Assembly (NCBI GenBank): GCA_015064735.1
Contig: SVRP01000001.1
Span: 124,001 to 188,000, forward strand
Source of the DNA: Oscillospiraceae bacterium
Lineage (GTDB): Bacteria; Bacillota; Clostridia; Oscillospirales; CAG-272
Direction of reading: 5' to 3'
DNA length: 64,000 bases
In this document: positions 19,543-27,336 of the stretch, piece by piece
Layout: every line of letters begins with the position of its first letter
How positions within the stretch are numbered: the stretch's first letter is position 1
Program-made: the position numbers and the translations under genes
The notes under the pieces: generated by a model
Seen by the model: the letters and a program-made list of their open reading frames with translations, nothing else
What the model was told of the DNA's origin: nothing
Databases searched by the model: none

Positions 19543-20607
19543 ATGACAGATCTTGAAGTTGCCGTTCAGCTCTTGGGCGGCGAAACCAACAAAGTCATCT
19601 ACGACGATGTGGGTATGCCCTCCATTATGGTTCGTTTTGACAAAGGCAATATCGCCGATGTTATCACGGGCGGTTCGGAGAACACGCACCCCGCATTCTC
19701 GGTAGATAATGCAGAAAAAGCCGCATTCTGGTATTCCAAATATCAGAACGTGGCAATCAGATGTGCGGATGGCTTGTACAGAGCTTATTCGCTACCCTTG
19801 CAGGATCCTAAAACGGGCATCAACTTCGATGTTGCAAGAGGATACTGCGAGAACAAGGGCAACGGTTGGCACATTGCAACCAACGCTGAATGGGCTTGGA
19901 TTGCCCTTCAGTGCAGAAAGAACGGCTTTATGCCGAGAGGTAACAATAACTACGGCAAGGATCATTCGAGACCTGACGAGAAAGGTATCGTTACCTACAC
20001 CTACATTGACAATGGGACGCTCTACAACGGAAGAGTTGCTACGGGCTCCGGTCCTAAGTCTTGGGCTCATAACAACGATGCAAGCGGTGTGTGGGATTTG
20101 AACGGCAATGTTTACGAGTGGATGGGCGGTTACAGAACCGTAGCTGGAGAAATCCAGATTATCCCTTACAACAACGCCGCAAACAAGCTCAATCCGCAGA
20201 CGGTTGACAGCACTCTCTGGAAGGCGATTATGCCTGACGGTTCTCTCGTAGATCCCGGCACGGCAGGAACCTTGAAGTGGGATTATGCAAACAGCAAAAT
20301 CACGCTTGCAACCGAGTTCACATTGCAGGAAGACGCCTACAAGTCAACAAGCTTTAATGCTCTTGCACTTGCGGACGGAGTTACCTGCCCTGAGATTATG
20401 AAGGCTCTCGCTCTGTTCCCCGCAGATAGCGGAAATCACGGAGGCGACTACTTCTATATGAACAACGGTGCCGCAGAGCGGTTCGCCTCTCGTGGCGGTA
20501 GCTGGAGCGGCGGTTCCTACGGCGGTGTCTTCAACTTGCTTGGCAGCAATGCCCGTTCCCATACGCATCACAACTTCGGCTTCCGCACCGCTTTTGTAGA
20601 ACTGTAA
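19543..20607 (+). CDS. DGR target protein 1 (FGE-sulfatase/C-type lectin-fold variable protein)
   Basis: 354 aa; FGE-like core (GWHIATNAEW..., GVWDLNGNVYEW) ending in RGGSW...NARSHTHHNFGFRTAF; VR1 near stop. Confidence 0.92.
   Translation: MTDLEVAVQLLGGETNKVIYDDVGMPSIMVRFDKGNIADVITGGSENTHPAFSVDNAEKAAFWYSKYQNVAIRCADGLYRAYSLPLQDPKTGINFDVARGYCENKGNGWHIATNAEWAWIALQCRKNGFMPRGNNNYGKDHSRPDEKGIVTYTYIDNGTLYNGRVATGSGPKSWAHNNDASGVWDLNGNVYEWMGGYRTVAGEIQIIPYNNAANKLNPQTVDSTLWKAIMPDGSLVDPGTAGTLKWDYANSKITLATEFTLQEDAYKSTSFNALALADGVTCPEIMKALALFPADSGNHGGDYFYMNNGAAERFASRGGSWSGGSYGGVFNLLGSNARSHTHHNFGFRTAFVEL
20478..20586 (+). repeat. DGR variable repeat VR1
   Basis: Ungapped 705-bp-offset alignment to TR 21183-21291; 15 mismatches, all at TR adenines. 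Confidence 0.95.
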
Positions 20608-20628
20608 ACTGTTCGCTGTTAAACTGAT

Positions 20629-20650
20629 GGGGTGGGCGGTAGCCCGCCCT
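20629..20650 (+). promoter_or_regulatory. hairpin downstream of VR1 (GGGGTGGGC-GGTA-GCCCGCCCT)
   Basis: 8-9 bp stem (including G:T pairs) with 4-nt loop; analogous hairpin follows VR2. Confidence 0.75.
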
Positions 20651-20674
20651 ATCTTTTAAGGCTATGGAGATGCT

Positions 20675-21148
20675 ATGGAAAACGAAGAAATCCAAATGAA
20701 TAGCCCCAACCGTCGAGACGACCAAAAGGCGTTTATCCTCAAAGAGCGGATTGCCGATATGTATAGATACGGCAAGAAGATTGTGGATAGATTTCCCGGT
20801 CGAGACAAGGAATTGGCAAGCGAAATAAGGCAGTCGATGCTGACGATGTTCCGACTTGTCGTCAAAATCGAGAAGAAATATTACAAGAAGTCCACATTGC
20901 AGGAGTTGGATGAGGAACTGGAGGTTTTGCGGCATCTCGTAAGAATTGCCGCAGACAAAGATTATTATGATCAGGAGGTTCCAAAGAAAGATAAGAACGG
21001 CAACAAGGTATATGACGAGCAAGGAAAGCTCATCACTGTATCTGTTTCTCCGCCTCTTTCCCTGCATAAGAAATACGTGTGGAACAGTCAATATTTAGAT
21101 GAGATCGGCAGATTGATCGGAGGTTATTTGAACCACCTGAACAAGTAA
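20675..21148 (+). CDS. avd: DGR accessory variability determinant (Avd)
   Basis: 157 aa helical protein between target gene and TR/RT; Avd-like sequence (ERIADMYRYGKKIVDRFPGRDKELASEIRQSM). Confidence 0.85.
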   Translation: MENEEIQMNSPNRRDDQKAFILKERIADMYRYGKKIVDRFPGRDKELASEIRQSMLTMFRLVVKIEKKYYKKSTLQELDEELEVLRHLVRIAADKDYYDQEVPKKDKNGNKVYDEQGKLITVSVSPPLSLHKKYVWNSQYLDEIGRLIGGYLNHLNK

Positions 21149-21181
21149 GCCGTTTTCATAGGGACGAGTCTATTTTATATT

Positions 21182-21297
21182 AGCGGTTCGCCTATCGTGG
21201 CGGTAACTGGAACAACAGTTCCAACAACGGTGTCTTCAACTTGAATGGCAACAATGCCCGTTCCAATACGAATCACAACATCGGCTTCCGCTCCGCT
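21182..21297 (+). repeat. DGR template repeat TR
   Basis: Adenine-rich AAC/AAT codons; aligns without gaps to VR1 and VR2; lies between avd and RT. Confidence 0.95.
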
Positions 21298-21448
21298 CTG
21301 CGTCTGGCATACCTACGATACGAATGGCTCTCTACGGAGACCGAAAAGTGTCAGGCCCAAAGGGACTCGCCGCCGTTCCGCAAGGAGAAAGAGTAAATTG
21401 CCGAGAAGACGGAGACGCCCCGCTCGGCTCATTCTTTTTTTAAGGTTT

Positions 21449-22765
21449 ATGGAAAACGAATACCAAATAGAACAGTACGTCGAGGGTATGTCTGTCCTCA
21501 CCGATGTATATGACAAGATGTGTTCCTACGAAGACCTCGAAATCTCGTATCGAGAGGCTCGTAAAGGTAAACGATACAGACCTGAAATCCTCAAATTTTC
21601 AGATAAGCTGGAAACGGGGCTGGATCTGCTTCTGTTTGAATTAAACGAGCAGGTCTATGAGATGGGTAGATACAGAATGTTCTACGTTCACGAACCGAAG
21701 CTACGGCTCGTGATGTCGATTCCGTTTCGTGACCGTATCGTTCAATGGAGCATATATCGGTATCTTTTTCCGTTCTATGACAAACAGTTCATCGAAGACT
21801 CGTATGCTTGCAGAAAAGACAAAGGCTCACACGCCGCTGCCGACAAGTTGCAGTATTGGCTTCGTCAAGCTCACCGAAAGGAACTCGAAAACCCCGACAA
21901 GAAATGCTATTATCTGAAGCTCGACATCAGTAAGTATTTCTATCGTGTCAATCACGAGATCCTGCTTGACATTCTGCGTGTACGTATTCACGATGAGAAG
22001 ATGATGACGCTACTGGAAAGGATTATCAACAATCCTAACCAGAAGTTCGGTCTTCCCGCTGGCTTCAGCCCGGAAGATTGTCCGTATGAAGATTGGCTCG
22101 ATGATACGGGTATGCCTATCGGCAACCTCACATCGCAAATGTTTGCGAACATCTATCTCGACCAGCTCGACCAGTTCTGTAAGCACACCCTCGGAATCAG
22201 CCACTACATACGGTATATGGACGACGTTATCATTCTATCGGAAAGCAAGGAGGAACTGCACCGATGGAAAGATTGCATCGAACGATTCCTTAATGAATGT
22301 CTCGCTCTCAGCTTGAATAACAAGACAGCTATTCGACCGATAACTCTCGGTATCGACTTTGTAGGCTACAAGATATGGGCTACCCATAGAAAGTTAAAGA
22401 AGTCAACCGCACGGAAGATCATCCGTAAAGTCAAGGTGATATGCTATCAGTTATCCATAGGCGAGATGACAAAGGATGAATTCAAGAGGAGAGCCGCTTC
22501 GTATCACGGCATCCTCATTCACTGTAACAGCCACGGGCTCTGCACCGAGCTGAACAGGATCTACTGCTCCTACGTGAAAACGCTGGAGCAAAACGGCATT
22601 GGACTATCCCAAGTAGTTGTGCCTGAACCAAAAGAAACCAAAACGGAGGTACAGACAGTTGAATGCCATCGAAACAATCGACCGCCTTTGCGAAGTTGTG
22701 AAGATGCAAGCCGAGATCATCAACAGGCAGGCATTGTTCATAGCGGAGATGAGTGCGGTGGATGA
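21449..22765 (+). CDS. DGR reverse transcriptase
   Basis: ORF 21245-22765; probable ATG 21449 after TAAGG; motifs GMPIGNLTSQ and RYMDD. Confidence 0.93.
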   Translation: MENEYQIEQYVEGMSVLTDVYDKMCSYEDLEISYREARKGKRYRPEILKFSDKLETGLDLLLFELNEQVYEMGRYRMFYVHEPKLRLVMSIPFRDRIVQWSIYRYLFPFYDKQFIEDSYACRKDKGSHAAADKLQYWLRQAHRKELENPDKKCYYLKLDISKYFYRVNHEILLDILRVRIHDEKMMTLLERIINNPNQKFGLPAGFSPEDCPYEDWLDDTGMPIGNLTSQMFANIYLDQLDQFCKHTLGISHYIRYMDDVIILSESKEELHRWKDCIERFLNECLALSLNNKTAIRPITLGIDFVGYKIWATHRKLKKSTARKIIRKVKVICYQLSIGEMTKDEFKRRAASYHGILIHCNSHGLCTELNRIYCSYVKTLEQNGIGLSQVVVPEPKETKTEVQTVECHRNNRPPLRSCEDASRDHQQAGIVHSGDECGG

Positions 22766-22862
22766 AGAAACCAAAAAAGAATTTGATGACGACCGCCGAA
22801 AAGCCGAAGATGAGCTGAAGCTATTGGGACAAGGTTCTCCTTTCGTCAGCTTGAACGCATAG
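22659..22862 (+). CDS. small coiled-coil hypothetical protein
   Basis: TTG start after ACGGAGGT, overlaps 3' end of RT ORF in another frame. Confidence 0.55.
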   Translation: MNAIETIDRLCEVVKMQAEIINRQALFIAEMSAVDEETKKEFDDDRRKAEDELKLLGQGSPFVSLNA

Positions 22863-22879
22863 TCGGAAAGGAGGTATCT

Positions 22880-23251
22880 TTGGAAGCAGTCGAAATCATA
22901 ATCACCATCGGTGGAGTAGCAACTGCTATTGCGGCAATTTGGGGACTTGTATATGGTCTTACCAAGTGGGTGCATAAGCAGAACTCGCAATCCACCGATA
23001 TTGAAAAGCTCGAAAAAAAGCACGATACAGATACTCAAAGACTTCTCGATCAAGAGAAAAAAGACATCGACCTTCTCCGCTCGGAAGAGAGCGAGAGAAT
23101 ACAGAGGGTTGAGGACGAACTCTGTGTTATATCCTACGCAGTTCTCGCTGTCCTTGACGGTTTGAAACAGCAAGGTTGTAACGGTGAGGTTACAAAAGCA
23201 CACACCGCCCTTGAAAAGTATCTGAATCAGAAGGCACACGGGCAGAAGTAA
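22880..23251 (+). CDS. membrane-anchored protein, holin/XhlA-like
   Basis: N-terminal TM segment then coiled coil; TTG start after GGAGG. Confidence 0.6.
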   Translation: MEAVEIIITIGGVATAIAAIWGLVYGLTKWVHKQNSQSTDIEKLEKKHDTDTQRLLDQEKKDIDLLRSEESERIQRVEDELCVISYAVLAVLDGLKQQGCNGEVTKAHTALEKYLNQKAHGQK

Positions 23252-23392
23252 TATGCTATGCCTATGTGCGAACAAAGAACAGAAATCGCACTTTCAACCC
23301 TGAAAGTAGCATTTTTGTTGAGAAAGATTGTCAGTGTACTGATAATCTTTGACAAAATAATTGCAAAAACGAGAGAAACGGAGGAAACCCCA

Positions 23393-23767
23393 ATGAATGA
23401 CTTTCTCGAAATCCTTTTGTCGAACCTGTTGGAACTCGTACTCGCCGCAATCGCAGGTGTTGTATCCGTATTCGTAGTTCCGTGGATCAAGAAGACGGTT
23501 ATCCCGTGGCTTCAGGAGAAACGGCTCTATACGGTGGTACAGCACTTTGTCGAAGCTGCCGAAAAGTATTCGGAAAACCACCAGATCGACAAGAAACAGT
23601 ACGTTGTGAATCTGCTCCACGAAAAAGGCATTGTCGTTACAACCGAAACCGAAGCCTACATCGAGAGTGCTGTAAAGCAACTCGATAATTCGGTACAGCA
23701 GGTAATCGACGTTATCACAGATAGCCCTGAATCACTTACTGCCGACAACAAACCGACAGGACAGTAG
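23393..23767 (+). CDS. phage holin-like protein
   Basis: MNDFLEILLSNLLELVLAAIAGVVSVFVVPWIKKTV; ATG after ACGGAGGAAA; follows tail/DGR module. Confidence 0.65.
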   Translation: MNDFLEILLSNLLELVLAAIAGVVSVFVVPWIKKTVIPWLQEKRLYTVVQHFVEAAEKYSENHQIDKKQYVVNLLHEKGIVVTTETEAYIESAVKQLDNSVQQVIDVITDSPESLTADNKPTGQ

Positions 23768-23880
23768 CAGGCTCTCCTACGGGAGAAAATAAATAAGGCG
23801 TTATCGGGTAAACCTCCAGCCCGATTTCGTCCGCATCCGTGAGTATGCTTTGGCAGAAAGCGGGTGCGGTTATATAAAGA

Positions 23881-23926
23881 ACCCCAGTTTTGGCTGTAAA
23901 AGGTCAGAGCTGGGGTTTTTCTTTTT
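23881..23926 (+). terminator. rho-independent terminator after late operon
   Basis: ACCCCAG...CTGGGGTTTTTCTTTTT. Confidence 0.75.
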
Positions 23927-23979
23927 GTCCCACGGAAAGTCCACGGGACATTCCACAGGACAGTCCACGGGACATTCCA
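23927..23979. repeat. tandem 12-bp repeat cluster I (GTCCACGGGACA-like)
   Basis: Tandem units gtcccacggaaa / gtccacgggaca / ttccacaggaca / gtccacgggaca / ttcca. Confidence 0.85.
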
Positions 23980-24146
23980 TAATAAAGGTATAGGACAGTC
24001 CCAAGCAAAATCCCGCAACGATTCTTGAACCGACCTTGTACCAACCTTGAACCAGAAATCGAAAGAAATCTCGAAAATAAGGATAATCGGCGAATATTCG
24101 CTCGGCATAAACGAAAATGTTTATGAAAATCCTCGCCTCGTTCCGT

Positions 24147-24194
24147 GTCCTGCGGACAGTCCACGGGACAGTCCTGCGGACATTCTGCGGAAAA
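24147..24194. repeat. tandem 12-bp repeat cluster II (GTCCTGCGGACA-like)
   Basis: gtcctgcggaca / gtccacgggaca / gtcctgcggaca / ttctgcggaaaa. Confidence 0.85.
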
Positions 24195-24203
24195 TCCAGC
24201 GTA

Positions 24204-24251
24204 AACACTAACACTAACACTAACACTAACATTAACACTAATAATAACAGT
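24204..24251. repeat. AACACT hexamer tandem repeat
   Basis: aacact x4, aacatt, aacact, then aataat, aacagt. Confidence 0.9.
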
Positions 24252-24280
24252 AACAGAAAGAACGTATAAATACGTTCTCC

Positions 24281-24330
24281 CCCTCTCGCTTCGCTCGATG
24301 TGTGCGTTGTGAGAGGGCTTTTTTATTTTA
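24281..24330 (+). terminator. stem-loop CCCTCTC...GAGAGGG followed by T-run
   Basis: 7 bp stem then CTTTTTTATTTT. Confidence 0.6.
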
Positions 24331-24483
24331 CCGATTGGTATTTTATCTGCAAGAATAATGCACAAAAAATAGACCTCGTTTTTGACAAATCAAGTCCCTC
24401 GCCCTTTTCAGAAACTTTTGATACATCTATACCCCTGAACAACAAAACCCCGCTAAACTGATTTTTAGGCTCTCACGGGCATC

Positions 24484-24585
24484 TGTTTTTGAAAATCAAC
24501 ATAAATAAATATTTTTGAAAAAATTTGAAAAAATATCGAAAAACCTATTGACTTTTGACGCTCGGTATGTATAATAAAGTAAAGC
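24484..24585 (+). promoter_or_regulatory. early promoter P1 with AT-rich UP-like region
   Basis: TTGACT 24548 / TATAAT 24570, 16-nt spacer, followed by AAAGTAAAG. Confidence 0.8.
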
Positions 24586-24629
24586 CCACCACAAAACACC
24601 ACAAACAGGGTTGAAAGGAGATAGACGAT

Positions 24630-24884
24630 ATGACAATCAGTTACAGAGGAACGGTCGCAAATGAAAAGGTCGGTCACTACTGTAAGGGTAAGAGATTCGC
24701 TGAATTCTCCTACGAAGACCACGAGGAAGAGCGGTTCTTCAAGATAGCCGAATACCTGAAGCAGCAAGGTTGGAACATCGACACGGGCGTTTATAATTGG
24801 GCGTCCATCGAAGTTGCTGACCGAGAAGAATACGAAGCAGTCCTCGATGATTGGAAGGACGCCAAGAAGCTCATCAAAAAGTAA
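24630..24884 (+). CDS. hypothetical phage protein
   Basis: 84 aa, RBS AAAGGAG. Confidence 0.65.
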   Translation: MTISYRGTVANEKVGHYCKGKRFAEFSYEDHEEERFFKIAEYLKQQGWNIDTGVYNWASIEVADREEYEAVLDDWKDAKKLIKK

Positions 24885-24894
24885 GGAGGCAGAG

Positions 24895-25071
24895 ATGGCA
24901 AGATACAGATTGACCTGTCAGTTCTTCGATACAGAGGATCAGGCGAAATCATTCTGCGACAGAGAGAATCAGAACAGATACCTGAAGAAGAACCACCCGG
25001 CACACTATACGCCTTGGACCAGCCAAGACAGAACCGAACACAAATTCATAGCGTGGTATTACACGAAATAA
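24895..25071 (+). CDS. hypothetical phage protein
   Basis: ATG after AAGGAGGCAGAG. Confidence 0.6.
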   Translation: MARYRLTCQFFDTEDQAKSFCDRENQNRYLKKNHPAHYTPWTSQDRTEHKFIAWYYTK

Positions 25072-25083
25072 GGAGGAGCGAAA

Positions 25084-25341
25084 ATGGAACCACTCGCAAG
25101 CGATTACAGACACTATTCCCTCGAAAGACTCATCAGGGAGTACCTGATGGAAACCCAAAGAATTGACGAACGGAACCGCAAGCAGTCCCAGAAGCTCATC
25201 AAGGATGAAATTCTCGACAGAGCAAGACGCATTGTTAAGTTCCTCGAAGATGAGAAGCACATCGAATATGACCTGAAGAACAGAACCATCGACGAAGAGG
25301 TTGAATCGGTTATGCGTTGGATCGTCGGGATCGGAGGTTGA
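25084..25341 (+). CDS. hypothetical phage protein
   Basis: 85 aa, RBS AAGGAGG. Confidence 0.6.
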   Translation: MEPLASDYRHYSLERLIREYLMETQRIDERNRKQSQKLIKDEILDRARRIVKFLEDEKHIEYDLKNRTIDEEVESVMRWIVGIGG

Positions 25342-25342
25342 G

Positions 25343-25552
25343 ATGGCGTACATAGTTGTTGCAAGAAGAGATGGAAAACCCCGTGGATACGTGAACGTGG
25401 GACGCTTGTTCGGATGTCCGTTCCTTGATTTCGGGCAGAAAGAAAACGCAATGAAGTTTAAGACGAAGAAGGATGCGGCAGACCTTGTTAAGATTTGCAA
25501 TAAGCAAGGCATCGAAGCAGAAATCGTTCCTTATGAGGAGGTTAAGAAGTGA
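25343..25552 (+). CDS. hypothetical phage protein
   Basis: MAYIVVARRDGKPRG..., RBS GGAGG. Confidence 0.6.
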   Translation: MAYIVVARRDGKPRGYVNVGRLFGCPFLDFGQKENAMKFKTKKDAADLVKICNKQGIEAEIVPYEEVKK

Positions 25553-25788
25553 AAGTAGAATTGAACGAGCGTGAATTGCTTGTAGTAAGATGCGTTCTCG
25601 GAATCGAGGGCAAGAATTTGGAGATCGAGAAGTATCAGTTGGAGATGCGGATTGACAGTCTATCGAAGTTCAAGAGCATCGACATCGAGGATGAAAAGAA
25701 ACGTCTCGGCATTATCGAGGAGAGATTGCCCGAAATACATACGCTCGAAAGAAAATTTCAGGAGGTGCTTGAAAGTGTTCGAAGTTGA
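25549..25788 (+). CDS. hypothetical phage protein
   Basis: 79 aa, 4-nt overlap with upstream gene. Confidence 0.6.
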   Translation: MKVELNERELLVVRCVLGIEGKNLEIEKYQLEMRIDSLSKFKSIDIEDEKKRLGIIEERLPEIHTLERKFQEVLESVRS

Positions 25789-26134
25789 TTTCAGACAGCA
25801 CAAGAAGCTCATCAGAAAAGCCATCGCCGACAACGGCTTCCGGGATAAGAATTGGAGATGGTCGGTCAAGTCAGTAACCAAGCATAAGGTTCTCATCAGA
25901 TGGACCTACCTCGACTACTGCGAGGAGAAGTTCCCGAAGAACTGCTTCGTTATCGAATGCGAGTATCCGAAGGACGAGGAGCTTTGGAACGCAATCAAGA
26001 CCAAGACACCCGACGGAGAAATGATAGAGCTTCGTTTCTTTGGAGATAAGAGTTGGGATACAGATGATACCCTTGAACAGTCCATCGCAAGATCTGTCAG
26101 GGACATTATCTGTTACGCCCTTGAACGATATTGA
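25775..26134 (+). CDS. hypothetical phage protein
   Basis: GTG start after GGAGG; within ORF 25652-26134. Confidence 0.6.
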   Translation: MFEVDFRQHKKLIRKAIADNGFRDKNWRWSVKSVTKHKVLIRWTYLDYCEEKFPKNCFVIECEYPKDEELWNAIKTKTPDGEMIELRFFGDKSWDTDDTLEQSIARSVRDIICYALERY

Positions 26135-26148
26135 AAGGAGAATCGAAA

Positions 26149-26427
26149 ATGAAAAAGGTTGACAAAGAACTGTACGCAGAGTTGATTTCAGGCTGGATAA
26201 TCGGAGAGTCGGCAGCCAAGACCTATTCGGGCAATTACTGCACGTACTTTGAAGAGATCGACGAGAAGTTCGACACGGAGCTCTCGGAAGATGCCGAGAT
26301 GGTCGAGATGATAAGATACGCAATCGAGGCACAGGGCGACATCGTTTGTGATGTGTCTGTTTACAATGAGTGCTTCGACGTGAACCTGTACACCTCGTTT
26401 TGCCCGCTTCTCGGAGAGGAGGCGTAA
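26149..26427 (+). CDS. hypothetical phage protein
   Basis: ATG after AAAGGAGAATCGAAA. Confidence 0.6.
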   Translation: MKKVDKELYAELISGWIIGESAAKTYSGNYCTYFEEIDEKFDTELSEDAEMVEMIRYAIEAQGDIVCDVSVYNECFDVNLYTSFCPLLGEEA

Positions 26428-26673
26428 ATGCAGTTGGATACATACGAAAAGATCAAGAAAAGATGCGGGGGCGTGTCGCTCCCTTGCGTTACCTTTAACG
26501 AGCTGAATGAGAGCATCATCATCGAAGGCGGAAAGGATGCCGAGCTCGGCAATTTCTATCAGCTCACAGTTTGTCAGGAAAATGGGTGGTGTAGAATCGA
26601 ACGATATTTCGAGAAAGACATCATCGACACCGAATACAGAAAATCGAATAGCAACCGAGTCGGTATCGGTTGA
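26428..26673 (+). CDS. hypothetical phage protein
   Basis: 81 aa adjacent to upstream stop. Confidence 0.55.
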   Translation: MQLDTYEKIKKRCGGVSLPCVTFNELNESIIIEGGKDAELGNFYQLTVCQENGWCRIERYFEKDIIDTEYRKSNSNRVGIG

Positions 26674-26687
26674 GAAAGGAGTTACGG

Positions 26688-26936
26688 ATGCTCACCTTAT
26701 CGGATAGAGAAAAGGATATGCTGAAAGCAATCATCAACGACGACGAAATTGCAGAAACCTTTGTAGAGATCCTGCTCGAAGAAATCGACTCGGACGATGA
26801 AAAGCTCGCAACCAAGGGCAGAAACCTTGCTCGACACCTGCTTGAAAACAGCGGTCCCGACGTGCTTATGGATATGTGCGGATGGACGGTATCGGCACTG
26901 TTCAAGAAAGTTAAGGAAAGGATGTGCGAGAAATGA
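26688..26936 (+). CDS. hypothetical phage protein
   Basis: MLTLSDREKDMLKAI...; RBS AAAGGAG. Confidence 0.55.
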   Translation: MLTLSDREKDMLKAIINDDEIAETFVEILLEEIDSDDEKLATKGRNLARHLLENSGPDVLMDMCGWTVSALFKKVKERMCEK

Positions 26937-27094
26937 ACGAAGCGGCGTATGAAAGGGCTATCACGAAAGCCCAGCTCGACATCATCAAGAGAGGCGAAGA
27001 TCAGAACTACCCTCTCGAAGATAGCATCGCAGATATTGATGTTATCGCAGATTTGACGGAACTCAAAATCAGAAAAAGAAAGGAAATGCTATGA
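26933..27094 (+). CDS. small hypothetical protein (53 aa)
   Basis: ATGA overlaps at both ends; not in supplied ORF track. Confidence 0.5.
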   Translation: MNEAAYERAITKAQLDIIKRGEDQNYPLEDSIADIDVIADLTELKIRKRKEML

Positions 27095-27336
27095 AAGAAT
27101 TTGTTATCGCCATCACAGAAACCCTGAGCAGAAATGTCGTTGTCAGACTCGAAGATGACGAAGCTACCGCAGACGATGCGGTTGAGTTCGTCGAGAACCT
27201 TTGCAACGACGGCATCATCGACCTTGATGGCAAAGACTTTTTGAGCAGAGATGTTCAGGATGAAACCGAGGAGTATAAGGGAACGAGCCTCGTGAACCTC
27301 AAAGTATATGACGAAAAGGAGTTGAAGGAAGTATGA
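27091..27336 (+). CDS. hypothetical phage protein
   Basis: 81 aa, ATGA overlap. Confidence 0.6.
   Translation: MKEFVIAITETLSRNVVVRLEDDEATADDAVEFVENLCNDGIIDLDGKDFLSRDVQDETEEYKGTSLVNLKVYDEKELKEV

Noticed and set aside
21245-21448. N-terminal extension of the RT ORF (MATMPVPIRITTSASAP...)
   Set aside because: Overlaps the template repeat and spacer; ATG 21449 with RBS gives the usual DGR RT N-terminus.
23927-24256. CRISPR array
   Set aside because: Repeats are directly tandem 12-mers and hexamers without unique 25-40 nt spacers.
23656-24365. Minus-strand ORFs rich in CPQDCPVD and VSVSVS
   Set aside because: Product of tandem DNA repeats in an intergenic region; no start signals and no recognisable protein.
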